Source: Primorskyibacter marinus
Lineage (GTDB): Bacteria > Pseudomonadota > Alphaproteobacteria > Rhodobacterales > Rhodobacteraceae
DNA length: 64,000 nt
Direction of reading: 5' to 3'
NCBI RefSeq assembly: GCF_003313245.1
Contig: NZ_QJSD01000011.1
Coordinates: 42,623-106,622 of the forward strand
Shown: positions 41,877-49,782 of the stretch, piece by piece
How positions within the stretch are numbered: the first letter of the stretch is position 1
Layout: the number at the start of each line of letters is the position of its first letter
Made by a program: the position numbers and the translations under genes
Notes under the pieces: model-generated
What the model was told of the DNA's origin: nothing
The model's database searches: none
Seen by the model: only the letters and a program-made list of their open reading frames with translations

Positions 41877-43018
41877 AACAGTCCCCTTTCAGAAAGGCTG
41901 CGCATCAACGCGCCGGTGCCATAGGTCCATTCGGGACATTCGGTGGACAGGCGCACGGTATTGGTCAAGGCCCCCAGGGACGGTTCGCTGATCGTGACCA
42001 CATCGCCGGTCTTGTGGGTGAAGCCCTGTCCCGGCGCGTCACGATCCTGTATCGGCGCAAACAGAGTGCCCAGAAACAGCATGAACCCATCCGGATATTG
42101 GTGATGCCTGCCGATCGTCTGCGAGACGATATCCTCGGGGCGGCGGCTGATCTTGGTCATGCTGGAATGCCCGTCCATGACAAAGCCGTCACGGCCCTCG
42201 ACCCGCAGGGTCAGTTCTGCCTTGCGGACGTCTTCCATGCTGTAGCTGTCATCGAACAGCCGCAGGAACGGTCCGATCGAACAGGACGCGTTATTGTCCT
42301 TGGCCTTGCCGAGCAGCAGGGCAGAGCGCCCTTCGACATCGCGCAGGTTCACGTCATTGCCAAGCGTCGCGCCCAGAATGCGCCCGCGGCTGTCGATGGC
42401 CAGCACGATTTCCGGTTCCGGGTTGTTCCAGTGTGACATCGGGTGCAGCCCGACGCTGGCACCGTATCCGACAGAGGCCATCGGCTGGGCCTTGGTGAAG
42501 ACCTCGGCATCCGGGCCAATGCCGACCTCCAGATATTGCGACCACAGGCCTTCTTTCTGAAGCACGGCCTTGACCTGCATGGCCTGATCGCTGCCCGGTT
42601 CGATCCCCGACAGAGAGTCGCCGATCACCGATAGCACCTTCAGGCGAATTTCCTGCGCGCGGTCGGCATTGCCTGCGGCCTGTTCTTCGATCACGCGCTC
42701 GACCATGGATTCCGCGAAGGTGACGCCGCTGGCCTTGATCGCCTGCAAGTCGCAGGGCGGCAGCAGGCGTAGCCCGTCCGCACCCTCGACAGAGCCAGCC
42801 ACCAGATCCGTCAATGTCGTGACCTTTGCGCCCGGCGCATTGCGCGCATAGGCTGCCGGATCGTCAAGCTCCAGCAGGTCGCGCATGGTCGGTGCCTCGG
42901 CGCTGGTAATGTCGATCACGGCGTCACCGTCCAGCCGGATCAGCGCCGGGCCCACGCCCTCGCGCCAGATACGGCCGACCAGTGTGGCGGTTGCGCGATC
43001 ATTGGTTGCAGGCAACAT
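41873..43018 (-). CDS. XylX-like FAH-family 2-keto-3-deoxy-pentonate dehydratase
   Basis: This 381-residue protein has the FAH fold, with HWNNPEPEIVLAID and LGNDVNLRDVEGRSALLLGKAKDNNASCSIGPF (the second covers about 225-257) carrying the metal ligands. It resembles Caulobacter XylX, which turns 2-keto-3-deoxy-D-xylonate into 2-oxoglutarate semialdehyde in the Weimberg pathway. The start at 43018 follows GGAGA and overlaps the upstream oxidase gene by 20 nt. An XylD-like dehydratase at 49783 could supply the substrate. The 2-oxoglutarate semialdehyde dehydrogenase expected next is not in this island. Confidence 0.86.
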   Translation of the reverse strand: MLPATNDRATATLVGRIWREGVGPALIRLDGDAVIDITSAEAPTMRDLLELDDPAAYARNAPGAKVTTLTDLVAGSVEGADGLRLLPPCDLQAIKASGVTFAESMVERVIEEQAAGNADRAQEIRLKVLSVIGDSLSGIEPGSDQAMQVKAVLQKEGLWSQYLEVGIGPDAEVFTKAQPMASVGYGASVGLHPMSHWNNPEPEIVLAIDSRGRILGATLGNDVNLRDVEGRSALLLGKAKDNNASCSIGPFLRLFDDSYSMEDVRKAELTLRVEGRDGFVMDGHSSMTKISRRPEDIVSQTIGRHHQYPDGFMLFLGTLFAPIQDRDAPGQGFTHKTGDVVTISEPSLGALTNTVRLSTECPEWTYGTGALMRSLSERGLL

Positions 43019-44411
43019 TCGTGTCTCCATGATGATTGGTCGCTGGCAGGATCTTGCCGGGATTGAGGATATTCTTGGGGTCGAGCGCCATCTTGATCGC
43101 ACGCATGGCGTCCAAAGCGTCGGGCCCGTGCTCTTTTTGCATGTATTTCATCTTGCCAAGACCGATTCCGTGTTCGCCGGTGACCGTGCCATTCAGGCGC
43201 AGCGCCATATCGGCAAGTTCTTCGGCAAAGCCGGTGACGCGTGCCAGTTCCTCGGCATCGGCGGGATCAACCCGGCACCCGCAATGGAAATTGCCGTCGC
43301 CCACATGGCCGACGATGGTGCAGGTGATGCCCAGCTCGCGGCTGCGCCTTTGTGCCGTTGTCACGGCCTCTGCCAGTTGCGAGATCGGCACGCAGACATC
43401 CGTTGCCAAAGTCTTTTTGCCGGGGTCAAGCGCATTGTTTGCGTAATGCCCGTTATGGCGCATCTTCCACAATTCATTGCGCTCTTCGGCCCGGTCGGTC
43501 CAGTTGAATCCATTGCCGCCGAAATCCTCGGCAATGGCGCCAAAGGTTTCCGCCTGCTCGGCGACACTGGCGGGCGAGCCTTGAAATTCGAGGAACAGAT
43601 GTGGCGCTTCCGGCAGGTCTTTCTTCATATGCAGGTTGAAGCCGCGCACCATCATCTCATCGACCAGTTCGATCCGGGCCATGGGAATGCCGGTCTGGAT
43701 CGTGGTGATGACACAGTTCACCGCATCCTCGACCGAGGCAAACCGGCAGGTGGCGGCGGATACGGCCTCTGGCTGGCCTTGCAGGCGCAATGTCAGTTCG
43801 GTGATGATGCCAAGCGTGCCTTCGGAGCCGACGATCAGCCGCGTCAGGTCATAGCCCGCGCTGGTTTTGCGCGCGCGGGATCCAGTGCGGATCACCCGGC
43901 CATCGGCAAGAACGACCTCCAACGCCAGAACATTGTCCTTCATCGTGCCGAATTTCACCGCCGTCGTGCCAGAGGCCCGCGTTGCCGCCATCCCGCCCAG
44001 CGAGGCATTGGCGCCGGGGTCGATGGGGAAATACAGGCCCGTCGCGCGCAGATCCACATTCAGCTCTTCGCGGGTCAAGCCAGGCTGGATCACGACATCC
44101 AGATCCTCGGCATTGACCTGCAAGACCTTGTTCATCCGGCTCATATCAAGGCTGACGCCGCCCTGAACGGCCAGATGATGACCTTCCAGAGAGGTGCCGG
44201 TCCCAAAGGCCACGACCGGGCAGTCATGCGTATTGCACAGGTGCATAAGCTCGGACACTTCCTGCGTGGTCTCGGGAAAGACCACGGCATCCGGAAGGGT
44301 CAGCGCGAAATGGCTTTCATTCGTGCCGTGCTGTTCGCGCAGCGCGTCCGACGTGGCCAGCCGGTCGCCGAATATCGGCGTCAATGCGTCGATGGCGGAC
44401 GCGATGCTCAT
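42999..44411 (-). CDS. FAD-binding oxidoreductase, D-lactate/glycolate dehydrogenase type
   Basis: This 470-residue protein has an N-terminal PCMH/FAD_binding_4 domain (FGTGTSLEGHHLAVQGG, about 70-86; GLTREELN; PGANASLGGMAATRASG) and a C-terminal FAD_oxidase domain (GHVGDGNFHC, TGEHGIGLGKM). It oxidises a 2-hydroxy acid and passes electrons to quinone or cytochrome. D-lactate or glycolate released by keto-deoxy acid cleavage are natural candidates. It lies in the middle of the minus-strand operon, 4 nt after the DHDPS-family gene. Confidence 0.88.
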   Translation of the reverse strand: MSIASAIDALTPIFGDRLATSDALREQHGTNESHFALTLPDAVVFPETTQEVSELMHLCNTHDCPVVAFGTGTSLEGHHLAVQGGVSLDMSRMNKVLQVNAEDLDVVIQPGLTREELNVDLRATGLYFPIDPGANASLGGMAATRASGTTAVKFGTMKDNVLALEVVLADGRVIRTGSRARKTSAGYDLTRLIVGSEGTLGIITELTLRLQGQPEAVSAATCRFASVEDAVNCVITTIQTGIPMARIELVDEMMVRGFNLHMKKDLPEAPHLFLEFQGSPASVAEQAETFGAIAEDFGGNGFNWTDRAEERNELWKMRHNGHYANNALDPGKKTLATDVCVPISQLAEAVTTAQRRSRELGITCTIVGHVGDGNFHCGCRVDPADAEELARVTGFAEELADMALRLNGTVTGEHGIGLGKMKYMQKEHGPDALDAMRAIKMALDPKNILNPGKILPATNHHGDTNVACNQ

Positions 44412-44415
44412 GCTG

Positions 44416-45333
44416 TCATTTCCCCCATTTCAGGACCACGGGATCAAGCGGGCGGAGCAGTTCCAGCAACATCGCGCGGGTGTCCGCGTGCAGCGGCGCG
44501 ACCGGATGGCGGCAGAAGTCGGACGCGATCACGCCACCTTCGAGCATGGCCGCCTTGGCCGCCCGGAAACCGCATTGCCGGTTTTCATGGTTCACAGCTG
44601 GCAGCACGCGGGCATAGCCGTCAATGGCCGCCTGTCGGTTTCCGGCAAGGAAATCAGTCAGGATGGGCTTGATCAGGTCTGGGATCATCGCGCTGGTCAT
44701 CGTGCCCGTGGCACCGGCATCCAGATCGGCCAGCAGGGTGATGGCCTCTTCACCGTCAAACGGGCCTTCGATCGCGGCACCACCTTCGGCGATCAGGCTG
44801 CGCAGCTTGGCGGCGGCCTGTGGGCATTCGATCTTGAACAGCTTCAGCATCTCGATCTCGTTTGCCATCCGAACCAGCAGCGGCACAGGCAGATCGACAC
44901 CGGACAGGGGCGCGTCCTGCAACATGATCGGAATGCCAACCTCGCCCACTGCGGCGAACTGCTCATACGTCTGCTCGGCTGTGCCTTTCAGCAGGGCACC
45001 GTGATAGGGCGGCATCATCATGACACTATGCGCGCCCAGATCCTTGGCCAGTTGCGCGCGCTCGACCACAATGGGGGTCGCGTAATGGCTGATGGTCACG
45101 ATCACCGGCACGCGTCCCGCGACATGCTCCAGACTAAGACGGGTCAGCGTCTCGCGCTCCGCATCGGAAATCAGAAACTGTTCCGAGTAATTCGCCAGGA
45201 TACAGATGCCGTCGACATGCTGGTCGATCATGCAATCCAGAACGCGGCGCATGCCCGGCAGATCAAGGCTGCCATCGGGGTTGAAAGGGGTCGGCGCGAC
45301 CGGCCAGATGCCGGAATAGGTTGCATGTGTCAT
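44416..45333 (-). CDS. DHDPS-family dehydratase/aldolase (2-keto-3-deoxy-L-arabinonate dehydratase-like)
   Basis: This 305-residue TIM-barrel has the Schiff-base Lys167 (LKLFKIECPQ) and the N-terminal APTPFNPDGSLDLPGM. The YN-x-P segment of true DHDPS is replaced by QDAPLSGVDLP, as in sugar-acid members of the family. 2-keto-3-deoxy-L-arabinonate dehydratase is a good fit; an aldolase on a keto-deoxy acid is the alternative. The start at 45333 overlaps the enolase-superfamily gene's stop by 4 nt. Together with the XylX-like enzyme it gives two unrelated solutions to the same type of reaction. Confidence 0.84.
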   Translation of the reverse strand: MTHATYSGIWPVAPTPFNPDGSLDLPGMRRVLDCMIDQHVDGICILANYSEQFLISDAERETLTRLSLEHVAGRVPVIVTISHYATPIVVERAQLAKDLGAHSVMMMPPYHGALLKGTAEQTYEQFAAVGEVGIPIMLQDAPLSGVDLPVPLLVRMANEIEMLKLFKIECPQAAAKLRSLIAEGGAAIEGPFDGEEAITLLADLDAGATGTMTSAMIPDLIKPILTDFLAGNRQAAIDGYARVLPAVNHENRQCGFRAAKAAMLEGGVIASDFCRHPVAPLHADTRAMLLELLRPLDPVVLKWGK

Positions 45334-46532
45334 CGTTCGTCTTTCGTTGAAATCCTGCGAGAGGTGTTGAAGGCTTGGTCGAGGTCGGGATTGAGTTCTG
45401 TCCCCAGGCCTGGGCCGGGAGGGACGGTGATGGTGCCGCCGGATATATCGGGAAGCGCGGTCAGAAGATCGCGATACCAAGTGCGATAGTAGGCACGCAC
45501 GCTTTCCTGCACCAAGGCGTTGGACGCAGCCAAGGACAGGTGAGTGGAGGCTGTCAGTACCACAGGCCCGGTGCAATCATGCGGTGCCACGGGCAGGTGC
45601 CAGGCTTCGGCCATATGGGCGATTTTACGGGCTTCGGTCAGCCCGCCGCACCAGGCGATGTCCAGCATGATGATGCCCGCAACGCCGGTTTCCAGCAGGT
45701 CCCGGAAAGCGCCAAGCTCGCCCAGGGTTTCTGACGCGCAGATTGGCGCTTCGCTGGCCTCGGCATAGCGTTTCAGCAGCGCAAGGCTGTCCATCTTGAT
45801 CGGGTCTTCGTGCCAATAGGTGCCGTATGGCGCAAGCGCGCGGGCGATTTTCATCGCGGGCAGCAGCTTCCACATCGAGTGGAACTCGACCATGATTTCC
45901 ATCCTGTCGCCCACGGCTTTGCGGATCTTGTCGAAAGGTTCCAGCGCGGATTTCAGATCCTCGGCCGTGATGTCTTGCCCGCCGGTCTTTTCGGCCGCGA
46001 AGTCGAATGGCCAGATCTTCATGGCTGTTATACCATCCTCCAGCAGGGAATGCGCCAGCTCGTCTGCGCGGTGCAAAAATCCGTTCAAGTCGTCATATTC
46101 GCCGCCCTTGCTCAGCCCGAAATTGGCAGTCCGCTGCCCGGTATCGGTCTTCATGTATTCGGTGCCGGCACAGGTGTTGTAGGTGCGGATGCGGTCGCGC
46201 GTGAACCCGCCCAGAAGCTGCGCCACGGGTTGCCCGGTTGCCTTGCCCCAGAGGTCGTAAAGCGCGATGTCAAAGGCCGAATTGCCGCGCACTTCTACGC
46301 CCGAAGACCGGAACCCCAGATAGCCCTTGGCGCGCTGCGACAGATGTTCGATCCGGGCGGGATTTTCGCCCAGCATGCGTGGGGCCAGCGTCTCGTGGAT
46401 ATAGGCCTCGACCGCTGCGGCACCGCGAAAGGTTTCGCCCAGCCCCGTGATGCCTTCGTCCGTATGGACCTGTAACCACAGAAGGTTTGGTCGTTCGGCA
46501 ATGCGAATGGTTTCCAGCGCGGTGATCTTCAT
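45330..46532 (-). CDS. mandelate racemase/enolase-superfamily sugar-acid dehydratase
   Basis: This 400-residue protein has the MR/MLE capping domain (about 1-125) and barrel. Visible catalytic elements are MKIWPFD (general base region), EIMVEFHSMW, HEDPIKMD, CASETLGE and MLDIAWCGG for metal ligands, and APHDCTGP with the catalytic His. This is the D-galactonate/gluconate-dehydratase-type architecture, removing water from an aldonate. Which epimer is used cannot be read. It is the first well-supported gene of the minus-strand operon running to 39153, and its start overlaps a possible small ORF by 4 nt. Confidence 0.86.
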   Translation of the reverse strand: MKITALETIRIAERPNLLWLQVHTDEGITGLGETFRGAAAVEAYIHETLAPRMLGENPARIEHLSQRAKGYLGFRSSGVEVRGNSAFDIALYDLWGKATGQPVAQLLGGFTRDRIRTYNTCAGTEYMKTDTGQRTANFGLSKGGEYDDLNGFLHRADELAHSLLEDGITAMKIWPFDFAAEKTGGQDITAEDLKSALEPFDKIRKAVGDRMEIMVEFHSMWKLLPAMKIARALAPYGTYWHEDPIKMDSLALLKRYAEASEAPICASETLGELGAFRDLLETGVAGIIMLDIAWCGGLTEARKIAHMAEAWHLPVAPHDCTGPVVLTASTHLSLAASNALVQESVRAYYRTWYRDLLTALPDISGGTITVPPGPGLGTELNPDLDQAFNTSRRISTKDER

Positions 46533-46759
46533 GTTGTTCCCGTGGCAAAAACAATGGCCAGCATGACAACCACCAGCATCGACGTGACCGTTTTATGGTT
46601 GATCCGGCATCGCGCTGCGCCGGACAGGTTCACGCCGTAAAGCGCCCCGCCAGCATAGAGCTTTCCGGACGTAACGGACGCCCCGAAACCCGTCTTCCCC
46701 CTGACATCGGGTCTTGCGGAGTGGCGCAGGACCAAGAAAGCGGTCACAAAAGTCAGCAT
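46529..46759 (-). CDS. possible small membrane protein upstream of the dehydratase
   Basis: This 76-codon frame (start MLTFVTAFLVLRHS, end MLAIVFATGTT) has hydrophobic ends and overlaps the dehydratase ATG as ATGA, which suggests coupled translation. There is no good ribosome binding site and no recognised domain, and the middle looks poorly structured. It may be a real leader gene, a decayed membrane-protein remnant or chance. Confidence 0.3.
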   Translation of the reverse strand: MLTFVTAFLVLRHSARPDVRGKTGFGASVTSGKLYAGGALYGVNLSGAARCRINHKTVTSMLVVVMLAIVFATGTT

Positions 46760-46990
46760 GTGGGCGCAACATCCCGTTCGCCAAGCCGTCCCCCGGCCAT
46801 GTGCCAGCGCGTCCGCTGGGCGGTTGTTGTGAAGCTCACGGTCATTGTTGTCTCCCTGCGTGCCGCCCGGTGGTCCGGTCGTTCGTCGCGGCTTGCATTG
46901 CGGTCGAAATGGTATACCATTTTTCGAGATCATCAAGCAGCCTTTTGGCGGTTTCATCAATGCTGTCGGATCCACAGCGAAGGAGACTAC
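46533..46990. other. divergent control region of the island
   Basis: This 458-bp region separates the long minus-strand operon from the plus-strand SDR operon. It holds operator box 4 and the doubtful small ORF. The plus-strand frame reading into the SDR gene is open but lacks coding character. Confidence 0.5.
46907..46922. promoter_or_regulatory. GntR/FCD-type operator palindrome (box 4)
   Basis: The perfect 16-bp palindrome AAATGGTATACCATTT, the longest of the five, lies 69 nt before the SDR ATG in the divergent region, so it can govern both operons. Confidence 0.85.
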
Positions 46991-47752
46991 ATGAAAATTT
47001 TCGATCTGACCGGTCGCAGGGCTTTGGTCACCGGGTCATCCATGGGCATTGGCTTTGCGCTGGCGCGTGGATTGGCGCAGGCAGGCGCAAGCGTTGTTCT
47101 GAACGCCCGTAACGCCGAACGGCTGGAAGACGCCGCGCAAACCCTGCGCAACGAGGGCTACAGCGTGGATACGCTGGTCTTTGACGTCTGTGACGCCAAG
47201 GCGGTGGCAAGCGGGATTGACGGGTTCGAAGCCGAACATGGCGCTTTCGATATTCTGGTGAACAATGCGGGCATGCAACACCGCAGTCCGTTGGAAGATT
47301 TCCCACCCGACAGGTTTGATACGCTGATGCAGACGAATGTGAATTCGGTTTTTTATGTCGGGCAGGCGGTGGCGCGGCACATGATCGGGCGCGGGCGCGG
47401 CAAGATCGTCAACATCGCCAGCGTTCAAACCGCGCTGGCCCGACCCGGAATCGCGCCCTACACGGCCTCAAAAGGGGCGGTGGCGAACCTGACCAAAGGC
47501 ATGGCGACCGATTGGGCCAAGCACGGCCTGACCTGCAATGCCATCGCGCCGGGGTATTTCGACACGCCGCTGAATGCGGCGCTTGTCGCGGACCCGGAGT
47601 TCAGCGCCTGGCTTGAAAAACGTACCCCCGCCGGCCGATGGGGCCAGATCGACGAGCTGGTGGGCGCGTGTGTGTTCCTGTGTTCGGACGCGTCGACCTT
47701 TGTCAACGGGCATACGCTGTTCGTGGATGGCGGCATTTCGGTATCGTTGTGA
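46991..47752 (+). CDS. SDR oxidoreductase, gluconate 5-dehydrogenase-like
   Basis: This 253-residue classical SDR has VTGSSMGIGFALARGLA (15-31), NNAGMQHRSP, Ser in NIASVQTA and YTASKGA (catalytic Tyr/Lys). The sequence type is that of gluconate 5-dehydrogenase and related sugar-acid dehydrogenases. AGGAG precedes the ATG. It starts a three-gene plus-strand operon with a HIBADH-family reductase and a PhyH-type dioxygenase, under operator box 4. Confidence 0.86.
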   Translation: MKIFDLTGRRALVTGSSMGIGFALARGLAQAGASVVLNARNAERLEDAAQTLRNEGYSVDTLVFDVCDAKAVASGIDGFEAEHGAFDILVNNAGMQHRSPLEDFPPDRFDTLMQTNVNSVFYVGQAVARHMIGRGRGKIVNIASVQTALARPGIAPYTASKGAVANLTKGMATDWAKHGLTCNAIAPGYFDTPLNAALVADPEFSAWLEKRTPAGRWGQIDELVGACVFLCSDASTFVNGHTLFVDGGISVSL

Positions 47753-47768
47753 ATTGGGAGGGAAAACA

Positions 47769-48695
47769 ATGAATGACAAACCAGTCATCGGCTTCATCGG
47801 CGTGGGCCATATGGGGCACGGCATGGCGGCCAACATCCTGCGAGGCGGCTATCCGCTGGTGGTGAAGGGCAACCGCAACCGCGTGCCGGTCGAAGATCTG
47901 CTGTCAAAAGGCGCGACCGAGGTCCAGGCCCCCGCACAGATGGCGGCGCAATGCGACATGATCCATCTGTGCCTGTCCAACTCGCCCCAGGTAGAGGCGA
48001 TCATTCGCGGCGAAGACGGCATCCTGGCAGGCGGACGCGAGAGGCTGATCGTGCTGGATGCGACCACAGCGGATCCGACCTCGACCACCGCCCTGGCGGC
48101 AGACCTGGCCGAGAAGGGCATGACGCTGGTCGATGCCCCGCTGGGCCGCACGCCGAAAGAGGCCGAAGAGGGCACGCTGGACGCGATGATCGGCTGCGAT
48201 GAGGCGACCTATCGAAAGATCCTGCCGGTCGTCGAATGTTGGGCCGGGAATATCAACCATGTGGGCGAGACCGGGTCAGCGCATCAGATGAAGCTGATCA
48301 TGAATTTCATCTCGATGGGCTATGCCGCGCTATATGCAGAGGCAGTGACGCTGGGTGCGGGTGTCGGTCTGGCACCGCAGATGATCGAACAGGTGATCGG
48401 CTCCAGCCGGTTGAGCAACGGGTTCTTCGACACGTTCATGAAATTTGCCGTGGGCCGGGATCGTGACGCGCATAAGTTCGCCATTTCCAACGCCTCCAAG
48501 GATGTGCGCTACGCCGCAAACATGGCCAGCGATGCTGGCGTGGCCAATATCATGGGCGCTGCAATCAAGCACTACTTCACGCTGGCCGAAGGCGCGGGCA
48601 AGGGCGATCACTACGTCCCGATGCTTGCGGATCATGTCGCCGAGATGAATGGATTGGATCTGGCAGCAATCGTGGCCAAACACGCCAAGAGTTGA
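47769..48695 (+). CDS. NAD(P)-dependent 3-hydroxyisobutyrate dehydrogenase-family reductase (second copy)
   Basis: This 308-residue paralogue of the gene at 36600 has GFIGVGHMGHGMAANIL (8-24), DAPLGRTPKEAEEG and the catalytic Lys in AHQMKLIMNF. The two copies share the DAPLGRTP loop but differ elsewhere, suggesting different substrates within the same pathway set. Relatives act on tartronate semialdehyde, threonate or 3-hydroxyisobutyrate. A GGGAGG ribosome binding site precedes ATG 47769, 16 nt after the SDR. Confidence 0.87.
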   Translation: MNDKPVIGFIGVGHMGHGMAANILRGGYPLVVKGNRNRVPVEDLLSKGATEVQAPAQMAAQCDMIHLCLSNSPQVEAIIRGEDGILAGGRERLIVLDATTADPTSTTALAADLAEKGMTLVDAPLGRTPKEAEEGTLDAMIGCDEATYRKILPVVECWAGNINHVGETGSAHQMKLIMNFISMGYAALYAEAVTLGAGVGLAPQMIEQVIGSSRLSNGFFDTFMKFAVGRDRDAHKFAISNASKDVRYAANMASDAGVANIMGAAIKHYFTLAEGAGKGDHYVPMLADHVAEMNGLDLAAIVAKHAKS

Positions 48696-48720
48696 TCACA
48701 ACGCCAAGGGAGGTGAGACC

Positions 48721-49611
48721 ATGCTAAGCGACGCACAGAAATGCGACTACGCCGAGAATGGCTATTTGCTGGTTGAGGATGCCGTCAGTGCAGACCAGTT
48801 GGCCGAATTGCGACGCCTGACCTACGACTATATCGAGGGGTCGCGCAACGTGCGCGAAAGCAATGCGCTTTACGATCTGGATCGCGGTCATAGCGCCGAA
48901 ACACCGCGCCTGACGCGGGTGAAGGTGCCGCATAAACAGAACCCCTATTTCTGGGATGTTCTGCGAAACTCGAAGATGACGCAGGTGCTGAACGATCTTC
49001 TGGGACCGGACACGATGATCCTGACCTCCAAGCTGAACACCAAGGCACCGGGCGGTGGGCGCGCGGTGGAATGGCATCAGGATTGGGCCTTTTATCCACA
49101 CACGAACGACGACCTCTTGGCCTTTGGCCTGATGCTGGAAGACGTGACCGAGGATAACGGGCCGTTGATGGTCATCCCCGGATCACATCGCGGCCCGGTC
49201 CTCAGTCACAAGATGAACGACGTGTTCGCGGGGGCGGTCGATCCGGATGATCCGGATTTCCACCGGGATCGCGCCGTCACCCTGACCGGAAAGGCGGGCA
49301 GCATGACCGTGCATCACGTCCGCACGCTGCACGGGTCCGCGCCGAACCTCAGTGATCGCAACCGGCTGATCCTGTTTTACGAACTTGCAAGTGCTGACGC
49401 ATGGCCGCTGCTGGGATCGAATTCCTACTTCCACCGCCTGTCACAGGCCGAATTGTGGCAAGACGTGCAGTCCCGCCTGGTCACAGGAACGCCCTGCCTG
49501 ACGCCTCGGCTGGAACAGGTGCCGGTCCGCCTGCCATTACCGCCTGCCAGCGATGTGTCCTCGATCTTTCGCACTCAGGAAAGTGCTGGCGCGAAAAGCG
49601 CCTTCACCTGA
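48721..49611 (+). CDS. phytanoyl-CoA dioxygenase (PhyH) family protein
   Basis: This is a 296-residue Fe(II)/2-oxoglutarate oxygenase of the double-stranded beta-helix type. The iron ligands appear as His119 and Asp121 (EWHQDWAF) and His204 (VRTLHGSAPN), with Arg213 (SDRNRLI) placed to bind 2-oxoglutarate. Such enzymes hydroxylate diverse small molecules; no lipid gene is nearby. It ends the operon with a sugar-acid SDR and a reductase, so hydroxylation or demethylation of a sugar-derived compound is possible but unproven. GGAGGTGAGACC precedes the ATG. Confidence 0.85.
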   Translation: MLSDAQKCDYAENGYLLVEDAVSADQLAELRRLTYDYIEGSRNVRESNALYDLDRGHSAETPRLTRVKVPHKQNPYFWDVLRNSKMTQVLNDLLGPDTMILTSKLNTKAPGGGRAVEWHQDWAFYPHTNDDLLAFGLMLEDVTEDNGPLMVIPGSHRGPVLSHKMNDVFAGAVDPDDPDFHRDRAVTLTGKAGSMTVHHVRTLHGSAPNLSDRNRLILFYELASADAWPLLGSNSYFHRLSQAELWQDVQSRLVTGTPCLTPRLEQVPVRLPLPPASDVSSIFRTQESAGAKSAFT

Positions 49612-49716
49612 CGCGCCTCTTTTGCCGAGTCTGGGTTGTAACGCAGGCCTCGGATCGCAACCCGCCCCGGACCTGATCCGGGGCCTTGTGCCTTGTCTCT
49701 AAAACGCTCTTGCAAA

Positions 49717-49726
49717 TGGTATACCA
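49717..49726. promoter_or_regulatory. GntR/FCD-type operator palindrome (box 5)
   Basis: The 10-bp palindrome TGGTATACCA, extended asymmetrically as AAATGGTATACCAAATT, lies 57 nt before the IlvD/Edd dehydratase ATG. Confidence 0.75.
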
Positions 49727-49782
49727 AATTGACAGGGTGGACCTGAAGCCAACGTATACGATCCGCAGGGAGATTCACCGAC

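Noticed and set aside
42885-44672. A 595-codon plus-strand frame over the FAD oxidoreductase
   Set aside because: It is the complement of a well-supported flavoprotein and lacks coding features of its own.
46595-46990. Upstream extension of the SDR gene giving a 385-residue protein
   Set aside because: The extension crosses the operator palindrome and lacks similarity to SDR N-termini, while AGGAG precedes ATG 46991.
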